From Rhodobacterales bacterium (GTDB lineage: Bacteria; Pseudomonadota; Alphaproteobacteria; Rhodobacterales; Rhodobacteraceae): 62,457 nucleotides of DNA. The stretch lies in NCBI GenBank assembly GCA_002747325.1, contig PDOZ01000036.1:1-62457 (forward strand), given 5' to 3'. The notes under the pieces were generated by a model that searched no databases, was not told where the DNA came from, and saw nothing but the letters and a program-made list of their open reading frames with translations. The position numbers and the translations under genes are program-made. Shown here in pieces: positions 32,890 through 43,820 of this stretch. Positions within the stretch are counted from its first letter, which is position 1, and every line of letters begins with the position of its first letter.

Positions 32890-33650
32890 GCCAACACCTC
32901 CATGATCGCCGCTTCAATCAGGCCAAGACATTCCGGGGTCGAAAAGCTGTGATCGGCGTCTTTGACCAACAGAAGCCGCATGTCTGGCGAGGTCGCGTGT
33001 TCGAGCAGTTTCACCGCCTGCGAGACCGGCACCGCCGTATCCGCCGTGCCCTGCAACAGCCGCACCGGAAACGGCAGATCAAGCGGCGAACGCAAAACCA
33101 TCTGCGCCCGACCATCCTCGATAAGCCGTTGGGTTATAATGTAATCTTCTTCGTAATCGGACGGGATGCGCAGGAACCCCTCGCGCGCCAGCTCGTCGCG
33201 CTGCCCCGCATCAAACCCGGCCCAATAGCCGTCCTCGGTAAAGTCCGGCGCGGCGGCAATGCCCACCATCCCCCGTATGCGCTCCGCCCGCGCGCGCGCC
33301 AGCAAAAGCGCCTGCCAGCCGCCCATCGACGAGCCGACAACAACCAGCGGCCCCTCGGTCAGCGCATCCACCGCCGCCAGCGTATCCGCATGCCAATCGC
33401 CGATGCAGCCATCTTCAAAGCGCCCGGAACTCTGCCCATGCCCCGAATAATCGAAGCGCAAAAAGCCCAGACCCCGGCAGGTGGCCCAGCCTTCCAGCGC
33501 CACCGCCTTCGTGCCCTCCATGTCCGATTTCAACCCGGACAGAAACACCACCGTCGGCTCCAGCCGCCCATGCGTCCCAAGTTTCGGCGGCGTATAAACA
33601 TAGGCGATCCGCCGCCCGTCTTTCGTGTCGAGAAACTCTGCCTGACCCAT
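32886..33650 (-). CDS. Alpha/beta hydrolase (serine, intact triad)
   Basis: 254 residues from MGQAEFLDTKDGRRIAYVYT; the much longer open frame upstream is only the antisense of thrS. The nucleophile elbow is VVVGSSMGGWQAL, with GTADTAVPVSQA (Asp) and DADHSFSTPE (His). The YSGHGQSSGRFEDGCIGDW segment places it in a carboxylesterase/aminopeptidase-like group. Coupled by ATGA overlap to the nucleophile-less hydrolase downstream. Substrate unknown. Confidence 0.82.
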   Translation of the reverse strand: MGQAEFLDTKDGRRIAYVYTPPKLGTHGRLEPTVVFLSGLKSDMEGTKAVALEGWATCRGLGFLRFDYSGHGQSSGRFEDGCIGDWHADTLAAVDALTEGPLVVVGSSMGGWQALLLARARAERIRGMVGIAAAPDFTEDGYWAGFDAGQRDELAREGFLRIPSDYEEDYIITQRLIEDGRAQMVLRSPLDLPFPVRLLQGTADTAVPVSQAVKLLEHATSPDMRLLLVKDADHSFSTPECLGLIEAAIMEVLA

Positions 33651-33809
33651 GATCCGCCCCCTCTTCTTTCCGCCGCACCTTCGCCCAATCCGCCCGGTTT
33701 GAAAAGGGCAAAGCGCGCTTGACTTGGCGGCGCTGCGCAGGCAAACGGAGGCACCAATAACTTGCAACCGGGCGTTCCGTGGGCGCCAAACCGACGAGGA
33801 GAAAGGCCG

Positions 33810-35843
33810 ATGGCCCAGATTTCCCTTACCTTCCCCGATGGCAATTCGCGCGCATACGACGCCGGCGTCACCCCTGCCGAGATCGCCGCTTCCATCTCTA
33901 ACTCCCTGGCCAAAAAGGCCATTTCCGCCACCGTCAACGGCACGCATTGGGATTTGCAATGGCCGATCGAGACGGATGCCAGCATCGCCATTCACACGAT
34001 GAAAGACCCCGAACAGGCGCTCGAACTGGTGCGCCATGACCTCGCGCATATCATGGCGCGCGCGGTGCAGGAGCTTTGGCCCGATGTCAAAGTCACCATC
34101 GGCCCGGTGATCGAACATGGCTGGTATTACGATTTCGACCGCGCCGAGCCCTTCACCCCCGAGGATCTGGGGCTGATCGAAGCACGGATGAAAGAGATCA
34201 TCAACAAGCGCGACCCGGTGACGACGGAAATCTGGGACCGCGAGCGCGCCGTGCGCTTTTACGAGGCCAATAACGAGCCGTATAAGGTCGAGCTGATCGA
34301 CGCCATTCCCGAGGGCCAGCCGGTGCGCATGTATTGGCACGGCCACTGGCAAGACCTGTGCCGAGGCCCGCATTTGCAACATACCGGACAGGTGCCCGCC
34401 GATGGGTTCAAGCTGATGAGCGTCGCCGGGGCCTATTGGCGCGGCGACAGCGACCGGCCCATGTTGCAGCGCATTTACGGCGTGGGCTTTCTCAACCGCG
34501 ACGGGCTGAAAAAGCACCTGCATTTCCTTGAGGAAGCCGAAAAGCGCGACCACCGCAAGCTGGGCCGCGAAATGAACCTGTTCCACATGCAGGAAGAAGC
34601 GCCGGGGCAGATTTTCTGGCACCCGAACGGCTGGACCATTTACACCACGCTTCAGGATTACATACGCCGCAAGCAGCGCGCCGGCGGCTACCGCGAGATC
34701 AACACCCCGCAGGTGGTCGACCGCAAGCTCTGGGAAGCCTCGGGCCACTGGGACAAATACCAGCACCACATGTTCGTGGTCGAGGTCGATGAAAGCCGCG
34801 ACGGTGAAGAGACCGGGGCACTGACCCGTAACGCCGCCACCACGCGGATAAACGCGCTCAAACCGATGAACTGCCCCTGCCATGTGCAGGTGTTCAATCA
34901 AGGCCTGAAATCCTACCGCGACCTGCCACTGCGGCTGGCCGAATTCGGCTCCTGCGCGCGGTTCGAACCCTCGGGCGCGCTGCACGGCCTTATGCGGGTG
35001 CGCGGCTTCACCCAGGATGATGGGCATATCTTCTGCACCGAAGATCAGATTCAGGACGAATGCGCCCGCTTCATCGACTTCCTCGCCGACATCTACCGCG
35101 AACTGGACTTTGCCGATTTCGAGATCCGCTTTGCGACCCGCCCCGAGAAGCGCGTCGGCAGCGAGGAAAGCTGGGACCACGTCGAAGGCGCGCTGGAAAA
35201 GGCCATCAAGGCGGTGGGGCGCGACTATGTGCTTGAACCGGGCGACGGCGCCTTCTATGGGCCGAAGCTCGATTTCTACCTCACCGACGCGATCGGTCGG
35301 GTCTGGCAATGCGGCACCTTTCAAGTTGACCCCAACCTGCCCGAACGGCTCGACGCCAGCTATATCGGCGAGGATGGCGCGCGCAAACGGCCCTACATGC
35401 TGCACCGCGCAACCCTCGGTTCGTTCGAGCGTTTCTTGGGCATCCTGATCGAAAGCCACGCAGGCAAATTACCGTTCTGGCTCGCCCCGCGGCAGGTTGT
35501 CGTCGCCTCGATCGTGTCGGAAGCGGATGATTATGTGCATGAAGTGGTGAATACCTTACGCGCCGCGGGCGTGCGCGCCGAAGCCGACACCCGCAACGAA
35601 AAGATCAACTACAAAGTGCGCGAACACTCCGTCGGCAAGGTGCCCGTGATCCTCGCCATCGGCAAAAAAGAGGTCGAAGAACGCACGGTCTCCATGCGCC
35701 GCCTGGGCGAAAAACACTCCAAAGTCCTGCCGCTGACCGAAGTCACCCCGGCCCTGGCCACCGAGGCCACCCCGCCGGATTTAGAGCAGAAATCGATAAA
35801 TCTGAATCAAAAATTCTCTGCCTCTCAATCAGCATCCTGCTGA
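33810..35843 (+). CDS. thrS: Threonyl-tRNA synthetase
   Basis: 677 residues from [22 protein letters not shown], editing (second additional), catalytic class II and anticodon-binding domains are in order. Zinc ligands are in MNCPCHVQ and the later histidines; motif 2 is seen in [21 protein letters not shown] and motif 3 in [18 protein letters not shown]. The normal end appears near [10 protein letters not shown]; the last ~20 residues ([19 protein letters not shown]) and the stop are encoded by an intergenic repeat element inserted at the 3' end. Confidence 0.95.
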   Translation: MAQISLTFPDGNSRAYDAGVTPAEIAASISNSLAKKAISATVNGTHWDLQWPIETDASIAIHTMKDPEQALELVRHDLAHIMARAVQELWPDVKVTIGPVIEHGWYYDFDRAEPFTPEDLGLIEARMKEIINKRDPVTTEIWDRERAVRFYEANNEPYKVELIDAIPEGQPVRMYWHGHWQDLCRGPHLQHTGQVPADGFKLMSVAGAYWRGDSDRPMLQRIYGVGFLNRDGLKKHLHFLEEAEKRDHRKLGREMNLFHMQEEAPGQIFWHPNGWTIYTTLQDYIRRKQRAGGYREINTPQVVDRKLWEASGHWDKYQHHMFVVEVDESRDGEETGALTRNAATTRINALKPMNCPCHVQVFNQGLKSYRDLPLRLAEFGSCARFEPSGALHGLMRVRGFTQDDGHIFCTEDQIQDECARFIDFLADIYRELDFADFEIRFATRPEKRVGSEESWDHVEGALEKAIKAVGRDYVLEPGDGAFYGPKLDFYLTDAIGRVWQCGTFQVDPNLPERLDASYIGEDGARKRPYMLHRATLGSFERFLGILIESHAGKLPFWLAPRQVVVASIVSEADDYVHEVVNTLRAAGVRAEADTRNEKINYKVREHSVGKVPVILAIGKKEVEERTVSMRRLGEKHSKVLPLTEVTPALATEATPPDLEQKSINLNQKFSASQSASC

Positions 35844-35897
35844 TTTCGAACGCGAATTTTGATGTGCCCTGTTGCAGATTAAATCGATTTCGCTCTA
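35782..35897. repeat. Palindromic repeat element, copy 1 (overlaps thrS 3' end)
   Basis: 116 bp with inverted ends: TAGAGCAGAAATCGAT at 35782 and ATCGATTTCGCTCTA at 35883-35897. A central hairpin ATCAGCA-TCC-TGCTGAT is present. It aligns along its whole length with 43224-43335. The left 62 bp are translated as the end of ThrS. Confidence 0.8.
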
Positions 35898-35987
35898 GCC
35901 TGATCCCAACAGGGGCGCCCCCCGGCGCCCCTTGCGAAACCAGCCCGGACGCTGTTGAGTGGGGGTGGGAACCATGGGAGTAGTTCA

Positions 35988-37133
35988 ATGGATTTGATTA
36001 AGGGGATCAATATACAGGCCAACACGGTCTGGACGTTGTTAACAAATGGCAAGAACGCAGCGACGGTGGGGATCGTAGCCCTCCTTGCCGCAAGCGCGGG
36101 CAGCCCCGCCCCGGCCGATCCCATCACCTCCCCGCTAGCCGATGCCCAACTGAAACAACCCCACACCAAAGGCCGCGCAGAGCTGCAAAGAGAAGTCGAC
36201 GATCTCAACACGGCGGTCGAAACAAGCCTGCAAAATGGTGATTACGCCACGGCCCTGTCGCTTTCCCTCCAACACCTGACCTTAGCCCTGTCTCTGGAAC
36301 CCGCCGGAATAGGGCCAGAATATCTGCGCGCCAGAAATCTTCACGCCGTCCTGCTGCAAAGCATGGGGCATTACAGTGAAGCCGAAACAATCTATCAGCA
36401 AGTTTTGCGCATTGCAAAAGTGAGCTTGGGAACTCAACATCCCACCTATACGGCCAGCCTCAACAATCTGGCGCTACTTCTCATTGAAATGGGGCGATAT
36501 GAGCAGGCCGAAACGCTTTACCGAGAACTAATCGCAATTGATCAAAACACCAAAGGCGAGGCACATCCCGACCATGCAGCCAACATCAACACTCTGGCGC
36601 TGCTGTTGCAAGGTATGGGCCGGTATCAGGAAGCCGAACCGCTTTTCCGACAAGCATTGGAGATTACCAAGAATACTGCGGGCGAAACACATCCAAACTA
36701 TGCAAGCCAACTCAGCAATCTAGCCCTGCTGCTGAAAGACATGAACCGTTATCAGGAAGCCGAGCCGCTTTTCCGGCAAGCGCTGGAGATTGACCGGAAT
36801 GCCTTAGGCGAGGCGCATCCCTATTACGCAACTGACCTCAACAATCTGGCTCTACTGTTGAATGACGCAGGCAGGTTTAACGAAGCCGAGCCGCTTTTCC
36901 GGCAAGCGATGGAGATCATCCGGCAGGCATTGGGAGAGGCGCATCCGAACTATGCAGGTGGCCTCAACAATCTGGCGACTTCGCTCATGCACCAGGAAAA
37001 ATGGGCCGAGGCGGAACCACTGATAGAGCAGGCCTTAGAAATTTTCAAAACCACCCTCCCTGCCGATCATCTCCATATCGCGAACGCCGAACGCAACCTC
37101 GCCACCATCCGCGCCAGGCTGGCGGGAGAGTGA
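35988..37133 (+). CDS. Tetratricopeptide repeat protein (kinesin light chain-type TPRs)
   Basis: 381 residues from MDLIKGINIQANTVWTLLTN, supported by GGGAG upstream. A hydrophobic segment follows (VGIVALLAASAGSPAPADP), suggesting a signal or anchor. From residue ~105 there are about six TPR units of 42 residues, each like YASQLSNLALLLKDMNRYQE-AEPLFRQALEIDRNALGEAHP. The units are highly similar to each other, indicating recent internal duplication. It should act as a protein interaction scaffold outside the cytoplasm; partner unknown. Confidence 0.8.
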   Translation: MDLIKGINIQANTVWTLLTNGKNAATVGIVALLAASAGSPAPADPITSPLADAQLKQPHTKGRAELQREVDDLNTAVETSLQNGDYATALSLSLQHLTLALSLEPAGIGPEYLRARNLHAVLLQSMGHYSEAETIYQQVLRIAKVSLGTQHPTYTASLNNLALLLIEMGRYEQAETLYRELIAIDQNTKGEAHPDHAANINTLALLLQGMGRYQEAEPLFRQALEITKNTAGETHPNYASQLSNLALLLKDMNRYQEAEPLFRQALEIDRNALGEAHPYYATDLNNLALLLNDAGRFNEAEPLFRQAMEIIRQALGEAHPNYAGGLNNLATSLMHQEKWAEAEPLIEQALEIFKTTLPADHLHIANAERNLATIRARLAGE

Positions 37134-37135
37134 GA

Positions 37136-37462
37136 TCAGGTCCACATCCCCTGCGCCGTCTTGTCCCAGCCCAGCGTCATCCGCCCGCCCTCTTCGATCA
37201 CCGGGCGTTTCATCAGCGTGGGGTGGGCGGCGAGCAGGGTTGCCGGGTCGCCTGCGCGTTCTTCTTCTGACAAGCCGCGCCACGTTGTCGAGCGTTTGTT
37301 GATCAGCGCCGGGCCGAAGGCGTCCAGAAAGCGGGTGATCTCGGCCTGTGTCAGCGGCGTGGCGCGGATGTCCACCAGTTCCGGCCCCCGCCCCGCCGCC
37401 TCCAGCGCGCGCATCGCCTTGCGCACCGTGTCGCAATTCTTAATGCCGTAAACCCGCATCAT
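37136..37462 (-). CDS. ArsC/Spx family protein (YffB-like)
   Basis: 108 residues. The N-terminus [20 protein letters not shown] has the single active Cys10 in the [10 protein letters not shown] context typical of YffB-like, glutathione-related ArsC homologs. [12 protein letters not shown] and [12 protein letters not shown] are further family segments. The start overlaps the thyX stop (ATGA). Function is probably thiol reduction, not proven arsenate reduction. Confidence 0.8.
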   Translation of the reverse strand: MMRVYGIKNCDTVRKAMRALEAAGRGPELVDIRATPLTQAEITRFLDAFGPALINKRSTTWRGLSEEERAGDPATLLAAHPTLMKRPVIEEGGRMTLGWDKTAQGMWT

Positions 37463-38373
37463 TCCGCCTTCGCAATCACCGCCTGAAACTCCCGCCATTC
37501 GCGCGCCGACATGCCGGAGCTTTCCTGCGTCACCGCCTCGCCCGCCAACATGCGGCGCAGGCAATCGACCATCTGCGCCGAGAGCGACACCGCGCCGAGC
37601 CGGTAATCCTCGAACGCCTTATAGGCAAAAGGCACCCAATCCGCGACCACCTTGCAAATCGCATCCGCATAGACCCGGATTTCGTATTGCGCATGGGCAT
37701 CGGCACGCAGGCGCAGGAAGTGGAACAGGTTGTGCAGATCGACCTTCCAATACCATTGCGTATAGATATTGGCGGGCAGGTTCATCCGCGCCAGCTCGCG
37801 CGCCAGCCCCTGCTGCCCCTCCTGCGAAATCATCTCCTCGTAATGATCATAAGCGCGGGTGCTGTCGGCCTTGAGGATTTCCAGCACGCGCGCCGCCTCT
37901 TCCCCCTCCAGCGCCGCGCCGCGCCCCTGATTGTTCACCTTCGATTGCGCCGCCACATGCTCCGGCGCGGGAATGTAAAACTCGCGATCAAGAATGGAAT
38001 AGCGGGCGGAATACTCGTTTACATTGGCGGTGCGGTGGCGGATCCACTGCCGCGCCACAAAGACCGGCAGCTTCACATGCAGCTTGATCTCGCACATCTC
38101 GAACGGGGTCGAATGCCAGTGGCGCATCAGATAGCGGATCAGACCCTCGTCGTTCTGAACCGACTTGGTGCCCTTGCCATAACTCACCCGCGCCGCCTGA
38201 CAAATCGCCGCATCGTCGCCCATATAGTCGATCACACGGACAAATCCGTGGTCCAGAACCTCCTGCGCGGTATACAGATGCCGTTCCATCCCCGGACTGA
38301 CCGCGCGCAGCGTATGCGCCCCGCCTGCCCGCGTTTCTTCGATTTCAGCCCGCTGTTTGTTGCTAATTGGCAT
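37459..38373 (-). CDS. thyX: Flavin-dependent thymidylate synthase
   Basis: 304 residues. The ThyX signature is [15 protein letters not shown] starting at R112, and [33 protein letters not shown] is the second conserved block. It methylates dUMP using FADH2 and methylene-tetrahydrofolate. Start [13 protein letters not shown] is chosen because of an upstream GGGGGG-type site. It precedes the YffB-like gene in a coupled pair. Confidence 0.95.
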   Translation of the reverse strand: MPISNKQRAEIEETRAGGAHTLRAVSPGMERHLYTAQEVLDHGFVRVIDYMGDDAAICQAARVSYGKGTKSVQNDEGLIRYLMRHWHSTPFEMCEIKLHVKLPVFVARQWIRHRTANVNEYSARYSILDREFYIPAPEHVAAQSKVNNQGRGAALEGEEAARVLEILKADSTRAYDHYEEMISQEGQQGLARELARMNLPANIYTQWYWKVDLHNLFHFLRLRADAHAQYEIRVYADAICKVVADWVPFAYKAFEDYRLGAVSLSAQMVDCLRRMLAGEAVTQESSGMSAREWREFQAVIAKAE

Positions 38374-38476
38374 CCGAATCCCCCCTCTGCGTAGATAAAA
38401 AGCACTATATACCGCCCGCAACTTGACAGCGAGCGTCCAGCAAGGTCACAAATTCAAAAAAATGAGGCACCCGAGC

Positions 38477-39445
38477 ATGTATCGTATATTCCTTCTGACC
38501 CCCGCTCTTCTTCTCGCTGGCTGTATGAACGGCGGCAACCCCCTGACCGGCGGTGGCGGCCCCGATCTTGAACTTCCCCCCGGCACCGGAGTCTCCTCCG
38601 CTGACAGACCCGTCGAGCGCTACGAAGCAGAGGGCCAGAACGGCAACGGTTATGCCCAGTCGATCACCTACGACGCCGACAACGATACTTTCACCGTCGA
38701 CAACCTCGCCTTCGATGGCGACAACACCTATTCGCGCGATCCCGTCACCCCGGAGATGAACGGTTTCCGGGTTTATTCCAGCGACGCGCTTTACACAGAC
38801 CCCGTGACCGGCACGCAGTTCGGCCAATACTCGCACCACGCCCTGATGGCAGAGGGTGCCTCCGGCGAGACCCACGTCGCCGTTGTGCGCACCGGGGCCT
38901 ACTTGAATTACGGCTTCGGCGGCTTCCTTTACAGCCGCGATGGCAGCGTCGTATTGCCGGAAGGCGGACAGGCGGCCTTCAGCGGAAGATATGCCGCCAT
39001 TCGCGACTTCAACAACTGGGGCGGCACGGAATTTGCCACCGGCAACGCGCAGGCAATCATCGACTTTGAGGATTTCAACGATGGCAACGGGGTCCATCTG
39101 CAAATCACCAACCGGCGCATTTTCGATGCGAGCGGCAGCGACATCACGGAGTCACTGCTGGAGGCGATGGGACCGAATCAAACCACCATGCCAAACCTGA
39201 ACCCGGTTGTTGGCCCCAAGGCCATGTCGGAGGCGGGCGAGATCACCCAGGGCATGAAGTCCCTTTACATTAACGAGAGTGGACGAGTTGTCAGCTATGA
39301 AAGCGGCAACTATTATGGCGTTCTGTCCGGCAGCGGAGCAGATATGGAACTTGTCGGTGTTGTCGTGGTAGAAGGGCAGGATCCGCGCTGGGAAGGCAGC
39401 GTCACGACGCGCGAAACCGGCGGGTTTATCATGGAGCGGCAATAA
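38477..39445 (+). CDS. Lipoprotein with TbpB-like beta-barrel, probable Slam/T11SS cargo
   Basis: 322 residues. The lipobox is LLLAGC with Cys16; a Gly-rich stretch (MNGGNPLTGGGGPD) follows. The C-terminal ~190 residues look like a TbpB-type lipoprotein barrel: GFGGFLYSRDGSVVLPEGGQAAFSGRYAAI and NAQAIIDFEDFNDGNGVHLQ, ending VTTRETGGFIMERQ. The next gene, 12 bp downstream, encodes a Slam-like outer membrane protein, so this lipoprotein is probably its surface-exposed cargo. Ligand unknown. Confidence 0.7.
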   Translation: MYRIFLLTPALLLAGCMNGGNPLTGGGGPDLELPPGTGVSSADRPVERYEAEGQNGNGYAQSITYDADNDTFTVDNLAFDGDNTYSRDPVTPEMNGFRVYSSDALYTDPVTGTQFGQYSHHALMAEGASGETHVAVVRTGAYLNYGFGGFLYSRDGSVVLPEGGQAAFSGRYAAIRDFNNWGGTEFATGNAQAIIDFEDFNDGNGVHLQITNRRIFDASGSDITESLLEAMGPNQTTMPNLNPVVGPKAMSEAGEITQGMKSLYINESGRVVSYESGNYYGVLSGSGADMELVGVVVVEGQDPRWEGSVTTRETGGFIMERQ

Positions 39446-39456
39446 GGAGCGGCATA

Positions 39457-40836
39457 ATGGGGGGCGGAGTTTTCAAAGCAGCGCTGGCATCGGCGGCTTT
39501 GGCCGTAGGGCTTTCGGGGGGGCTTTCGGGCACTCCGGCGCTGGCGCAGCAGGTTGAGCTGACCCGAGGTCAGGTCTTTGCGCTGGCCATGCAGCAATTG
39601 CAGGCGGGCGAGGCGGCGAAGGCGTTGGTGCTGGCCAATGCGCTGATCGGAGCCAACCCGGAGGAATCGGCTCCCTGGATCGTGAAGTCGCGGGCGCTGC
39701 TGGCGCTGGGGAAGGCGCGGGCCGCGCGGGATGCGGCGCAACGGGCCTGGGCGCTGGCGGAAAAACAGAACGTCCGCTTCGGCGCAGCAATGGCGATGAC
39801 CGAAAGCACCCGCGCCACGGGCAATCTGACCATGGCACAGGTCTGGAGCCGCTTTGCCTATGAAAACGCCAAAACCCCCGGCGAGGTTCAACTCGCGACC
39901 CGTGCGTACAAAACCATTCAGGCCGAAAACCCGTTTTCCTTCTCCCTGCAAGCCACCATGTTTCCGAACAAGAACGTGAACAATGGCTCGTCGGCGGATG
40001 TGATCTTTATCGGCGGTCTGCCCTTTGTCCCGGTGCGCCATTCCGGCTGGACGACGGAACTGTCCGGCGGCGTGACCTACCGCTTTTCCAAACGCGAACA
40101 CGGCGCCAGCTTCATCGGCCTGCGCGGCTATCTGGCCAAACACTGGCTTGACGAAGAGAGCCGAAACGAGATTCTGACCAACATCGATCCCGATGACACC
40201 GTCCACGATTTCGATTTCGCCAGCGTCACCGCGACCTTCCGCCATGTCGAGACCGTAGGACGCATGACCTATTCCTTCGATGCCGGCCTGAGCCGCTCCT
40301 TCTACGGCTGGGAGCATTACGCCGACACCGCCAACGTGAGCGGAGAAGCACGCTTCCGGCTGTCGCGGCAGACCGAACTGAGCCTTATCGGGCGCGCGCG
40401 TGGGCAATGGTATGCCGATCCCGCCGACGCGCCGGTCTATTCCTTCGATCTCGGCGGCAAAGTGCGTCACACACTGGCCAATGGCGACCGGATCAGCTTC
40501 ACGCTCACCGGCGAAACCGCCTTCTCGAACGACGAACCGCGCGAATATCTCGGCGGCAAGATCGACGTGCAATACGAATTTGGCAAACCCGTTGCCGGGC
40601 TGGACCTCGACGTTTCCGCCTATCTCGGCTACCGCGACTATGCTGTCTCGCCCTATGATCCGGACGGACGCCACGACTGGAGCTATGGCGGCAAGATTTC
40701 CGCAGGCATTCCCTCCATTTCCGTTCTGGGCTTCATGCCGGTCGTCGACGTCAAGTATAACCGCCGCATCACCAACGTCGCCGCTTATGAGGCAAATTCT
40801 CTTCAAATTGGCGTCAGCCTGAAGTCGGAATTCTGA
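39457..40836 (+). CDS. Slam-like surface lipoprotein assembly modifier (DUF560)
   Basis: 459 residues. After a signal peptide (ending TPALAQ) come ~140 residues of TPR-like helices (QQLQAGEAAKALVLANALIG, ARAARDAAQRAWALAEKQN), then from NPFSFSLQATMFPNKNVNNG an outer-membrane beta barrel with alternating aromatic strands, ending ANSLQIGVSLKSEF with terminal Phe. This TPR-plus-barrel layout and the NVNNGSS motif match Slam/DUF560 proteins, which move lipoproteins or TbpB-like proteins across the outer membrane (type XI secretion). AAGGAG site present. Confidence 0.75.
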   Translation: MGGGVFKAALASAALAVGLSGGLSGTPALAQQVELTRGQVFALAMQQLQAGEAAKALVLANALIGANPEESAPWIVKSRALLALGKARAARDAAQRAWALAEKQNVRFGAAMAMTESTRATGNLTMAQVWSRFAYENAKTPGEVQLATRAYKTIQAENPFSFSLQATMFPNKNVNNGSSADVIFIGGLPFVPVRHSGWTTELSGGVTYRFSKREHGASFIGLRGYLAKHWLDEESRNEILTNIDPDDTVHDFDFASVTATFRHVETVGRMTYSFDAGLSRSFYGWEHYADTANVSGEARFRLSRQTELSLIGRARGQWYADPADAPVYSFDLGGKVRHTLANGDRISFTLTGETAFSNDEPREYLGGKIDVQYEFGKPVAGLDLDVSAYLGYRDYAVSPYDPDGRHDWSYGGKISAGIPSISVLGFMPVVDVKYNRRITNVAAYEANSLQIGVSLKSEF

Positions 40837-41031
40837 CCACGACCATGCAGGTTTTTTCCGGGCGCCCGTTCACGCACGCGGCCCTGCATTCGGTATAAAC
40901 TGCCCCCACCCAAGGAACGGCAGGGTGTGTTTTACACACCGACGGGGAAGCCGCGAGCAATAGAATCCGCGACAACGGCACCAGGCGGCACCCTCACACC
41001 ACCGGGCAACACGCCCGCTCCATCGCAAACC

Positions 41032-41529
41032 TCAATAAATATACCTAATCTGGTCGGTCCAGAAACGCTCCATGCGTTTTAGTGAGGTATTGATCTCGTT
41101 CATCTCCTTCATCGGCAGGATGGCGCGCTGTTGCAGGTCTTCCGCGTGGCGTTCAAACAGACTGTGCACCGTATCGCGCACATCGCGGCCCTTCTGCGTC
41201 AGACGCACCCGGACCGAACGGCGGTCGATCTCCGAGCGCTGGTGGTGCATGAAGCCCATTTCCACCAGCTTTTTCAGGTTATAGGAAACATTCGACCCCT
41301 GATAATAGCCGCGCGATTTCAACTCGCCCGCCGTCACCTCATTGTCACCGATATTAAACAGCAACAGCGCCTGCACCGCGTTGATTTCCAACACGCCGAG
41401 CCGCTCGAACTCGTCCTTGATCACATCCAGCAACAACCGATGCAGCCGCTCCACCATGGCCAGCGTATCGAGATATTGCGGGAAATAACCGGGCAGGACT
41501 TCCTGCCCGAATTGCGTATGAATACTCAT
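41032..41529 (-). CDS. MarR family winged-helix regulator (LdtR-like)
   Basis: 165 residues from MSIHTQFGQEVLPGYFPQY. The DNA-binding part is LGVLEINAVQALLLFNIGDNEVTAGELKSRGYYQGSNVSYNLKKLVEMGFMHHQRSEIDRRSVRVRLTQKG; GYYQGSNVSYNLKKL is characteristic of the alphaproteobacterial LdtR-like branch. LdtR regulates L,D-transpeptidase and envelope stress genes in Liberibacter and relatives. Target genes here are unknown. Confidence 0.8.
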   Translation of the reverse strand: MSIHTQFGQEVLPGYFPQYLDTLAMVERLHRLLLDVIKDEFERLGVLEINAVQALLLFNIGDNEVTAGELKSRGYYQGSNVSYNLKKLVEMGFMHHQRSEIDRRSVRVRLTQKGRDVRDTVHSLFERHAEDLQQRAILPMKEMNEINTSLKRMERFWTDQIRYIY

Positions 41530-41635
41530 CAAACTCTCCGCTTTTTGTCGTCGAGTCGATAATCCCCGCAAAGTTCAAACAATTCGTTAAAGCGGCCAAA
41601 AAAAGTCGAAAAAATTTCGAAAAAGCGGCGCGCGG

Positions 41636-41914
41636 TCAGAATTTTGCGCCGATTTCGCGCACCTGATCCATCAGTTCGACAAGTCGTTCGGGCGTGGGCT
41701 TTTGTTCCGTAACCCATTGATATAAATCATTATCATTCTCGCCCAGAAGCAGCTCATACTGGTCCAGCTCCGCCGCCGACAGCCCCGCCAGCGCGCGCTG
41801 CGCAAACCGGCCCAAAATAATATCCATTTCCTTGATCCCGCGGCGATTCGACCGCATGGTCAGGCGTTTCAGCCGGTCTTCCCGACTCTCAGAATGGGTA
41901 TTTTCGCCGCTCAT
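41636..41914 (-). CDS. sdhE: FAD assembly factor SdhE
   Basis: 92 residues. The SdhE signature RSNRRGIKEMDIILGRFA is present, with the RGxxE motif essential for covalent flavinylation of succinate dehydrogenase. LLGENDNDLYQWVTEQKPTP is the second conserved block. Start at 41914 (MSGENTHSESREDRLKRLTM). Divergent from the aspartate aminotransferase gene. Confidence 0.92.
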   Translation of the reverse strand: MSGENTHSESREDRLKRLTMRSNRRGIKEMDIILGRFAQRALAGLSAAELDQYELLLGENDNDLYQWVTEQKPTPERLVELMDQVREIGAKF

Positions 41915-41945
41915 CTGGCTCTCCGCTGGCTCATTCACGCATTGA

Positions 41946-43202
<1,257 letters not shown>

Positions 43203-43223
43203 ACCCTCCCGCGATTTGGCGCC

Positions 43224-43335
43224 AAGCAGAAAACGATAAATCTGAATCAAATTTCGCTGCCTCTCCATCCGCATTTTGCGGATTTCGAACGCGAAATTTG
43301 ATGCTCCGGTTGCAGACGATATCGTTTTCGCTCTA
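43224..43335. repeat. Palindromic repeat element, copy 2
   Basis: 112 bp aligned with 35782-35897. Ends are AAGCAGAAAACGAT and ATATCGTTTTCGCTCTA. The central hairpin is ATCCGCA-TTT-TGCGGAT; compared with copy 1 the fourth pair has changed from A-T to C-G on both arms, a compensatory change. Confidence 0.8.
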
Positions 43336-43345
43336 CAAAGGCCAA

Positions 43346-43750
43346 ATGACGACAGAATTGCCGGAATATTACTTTCGCGTGCGCGAAAATGGCGCCTTCG
43401 TGTTCCGCGTGGACACGGAAAACCGCCATCGGCGCATCGACATGGATCAGATCGCCGTGGTCAATGTGCGCAACGGCGAGATCAAACCACATGGCGACCG
43501 GGAGTTGACCCAAGCGGATTTGGACGCAATCCGGAACTGGGTCGAAGAGCGCACAGCGCTGCTGGCGCGGCGCAATATCGACGACATTCTTCGCACGGTG
43601 GACCACCTGAATTTCACCACCCACTGGACCCAGACCCGCGCCACCGACGCTGAGCTTGAAGCCGTGACCGACGCCCTGCTGCTGGCGATGCACGACCTGC
43701 GCACGGTGCTGGTGCGTAAAAAAGCAGAGCGGATTATTGGCAAGAAATAG
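43346..43750 (+). CDS. Conserved-looking hypothetical protein
   Basis: 134 residues from MTTELPEYYFRVRENGAFVFRVDTENRHRRIDMDQIAVVN. The N-terminal third looks beta-rich and the rest helical (LTQADLDAIRNWVEERTALLARRNIDDIL ... LLAMHDLRTVLVRKKAERIIGKK). No domain recognised. It begins 11 bp after repeat copy 2, which therefore forms its upstream region. Confidence 0.65.
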   Translation: MTTELPEYYFRVRENGAFVFRVDTENRHRRIDMDQIAVVNVRNGEIKPHGDRELTQADLDAIRNWVEERTALLARRNIDDILRTVDHLNFTTHWTQTRATDAELEAVTDALLLAMHDLRTVLVRKKAERIIGKK

Positions 43751-43820
43751 GGCGCGCCCCGCTTGCACAATCACAACATTTTTCGCAAATTTCCGGGCTG
43801 TAAACGCCAATAAATAGCAC

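Noticed and set aside
32886..35459. 857-codon open frame on the minus strand
   Set aside because: Only the first 765 bp from the gene end (start 33650) look like protein with hydrolase motifs; the rest is the antisense of thrS kept open by high GC.
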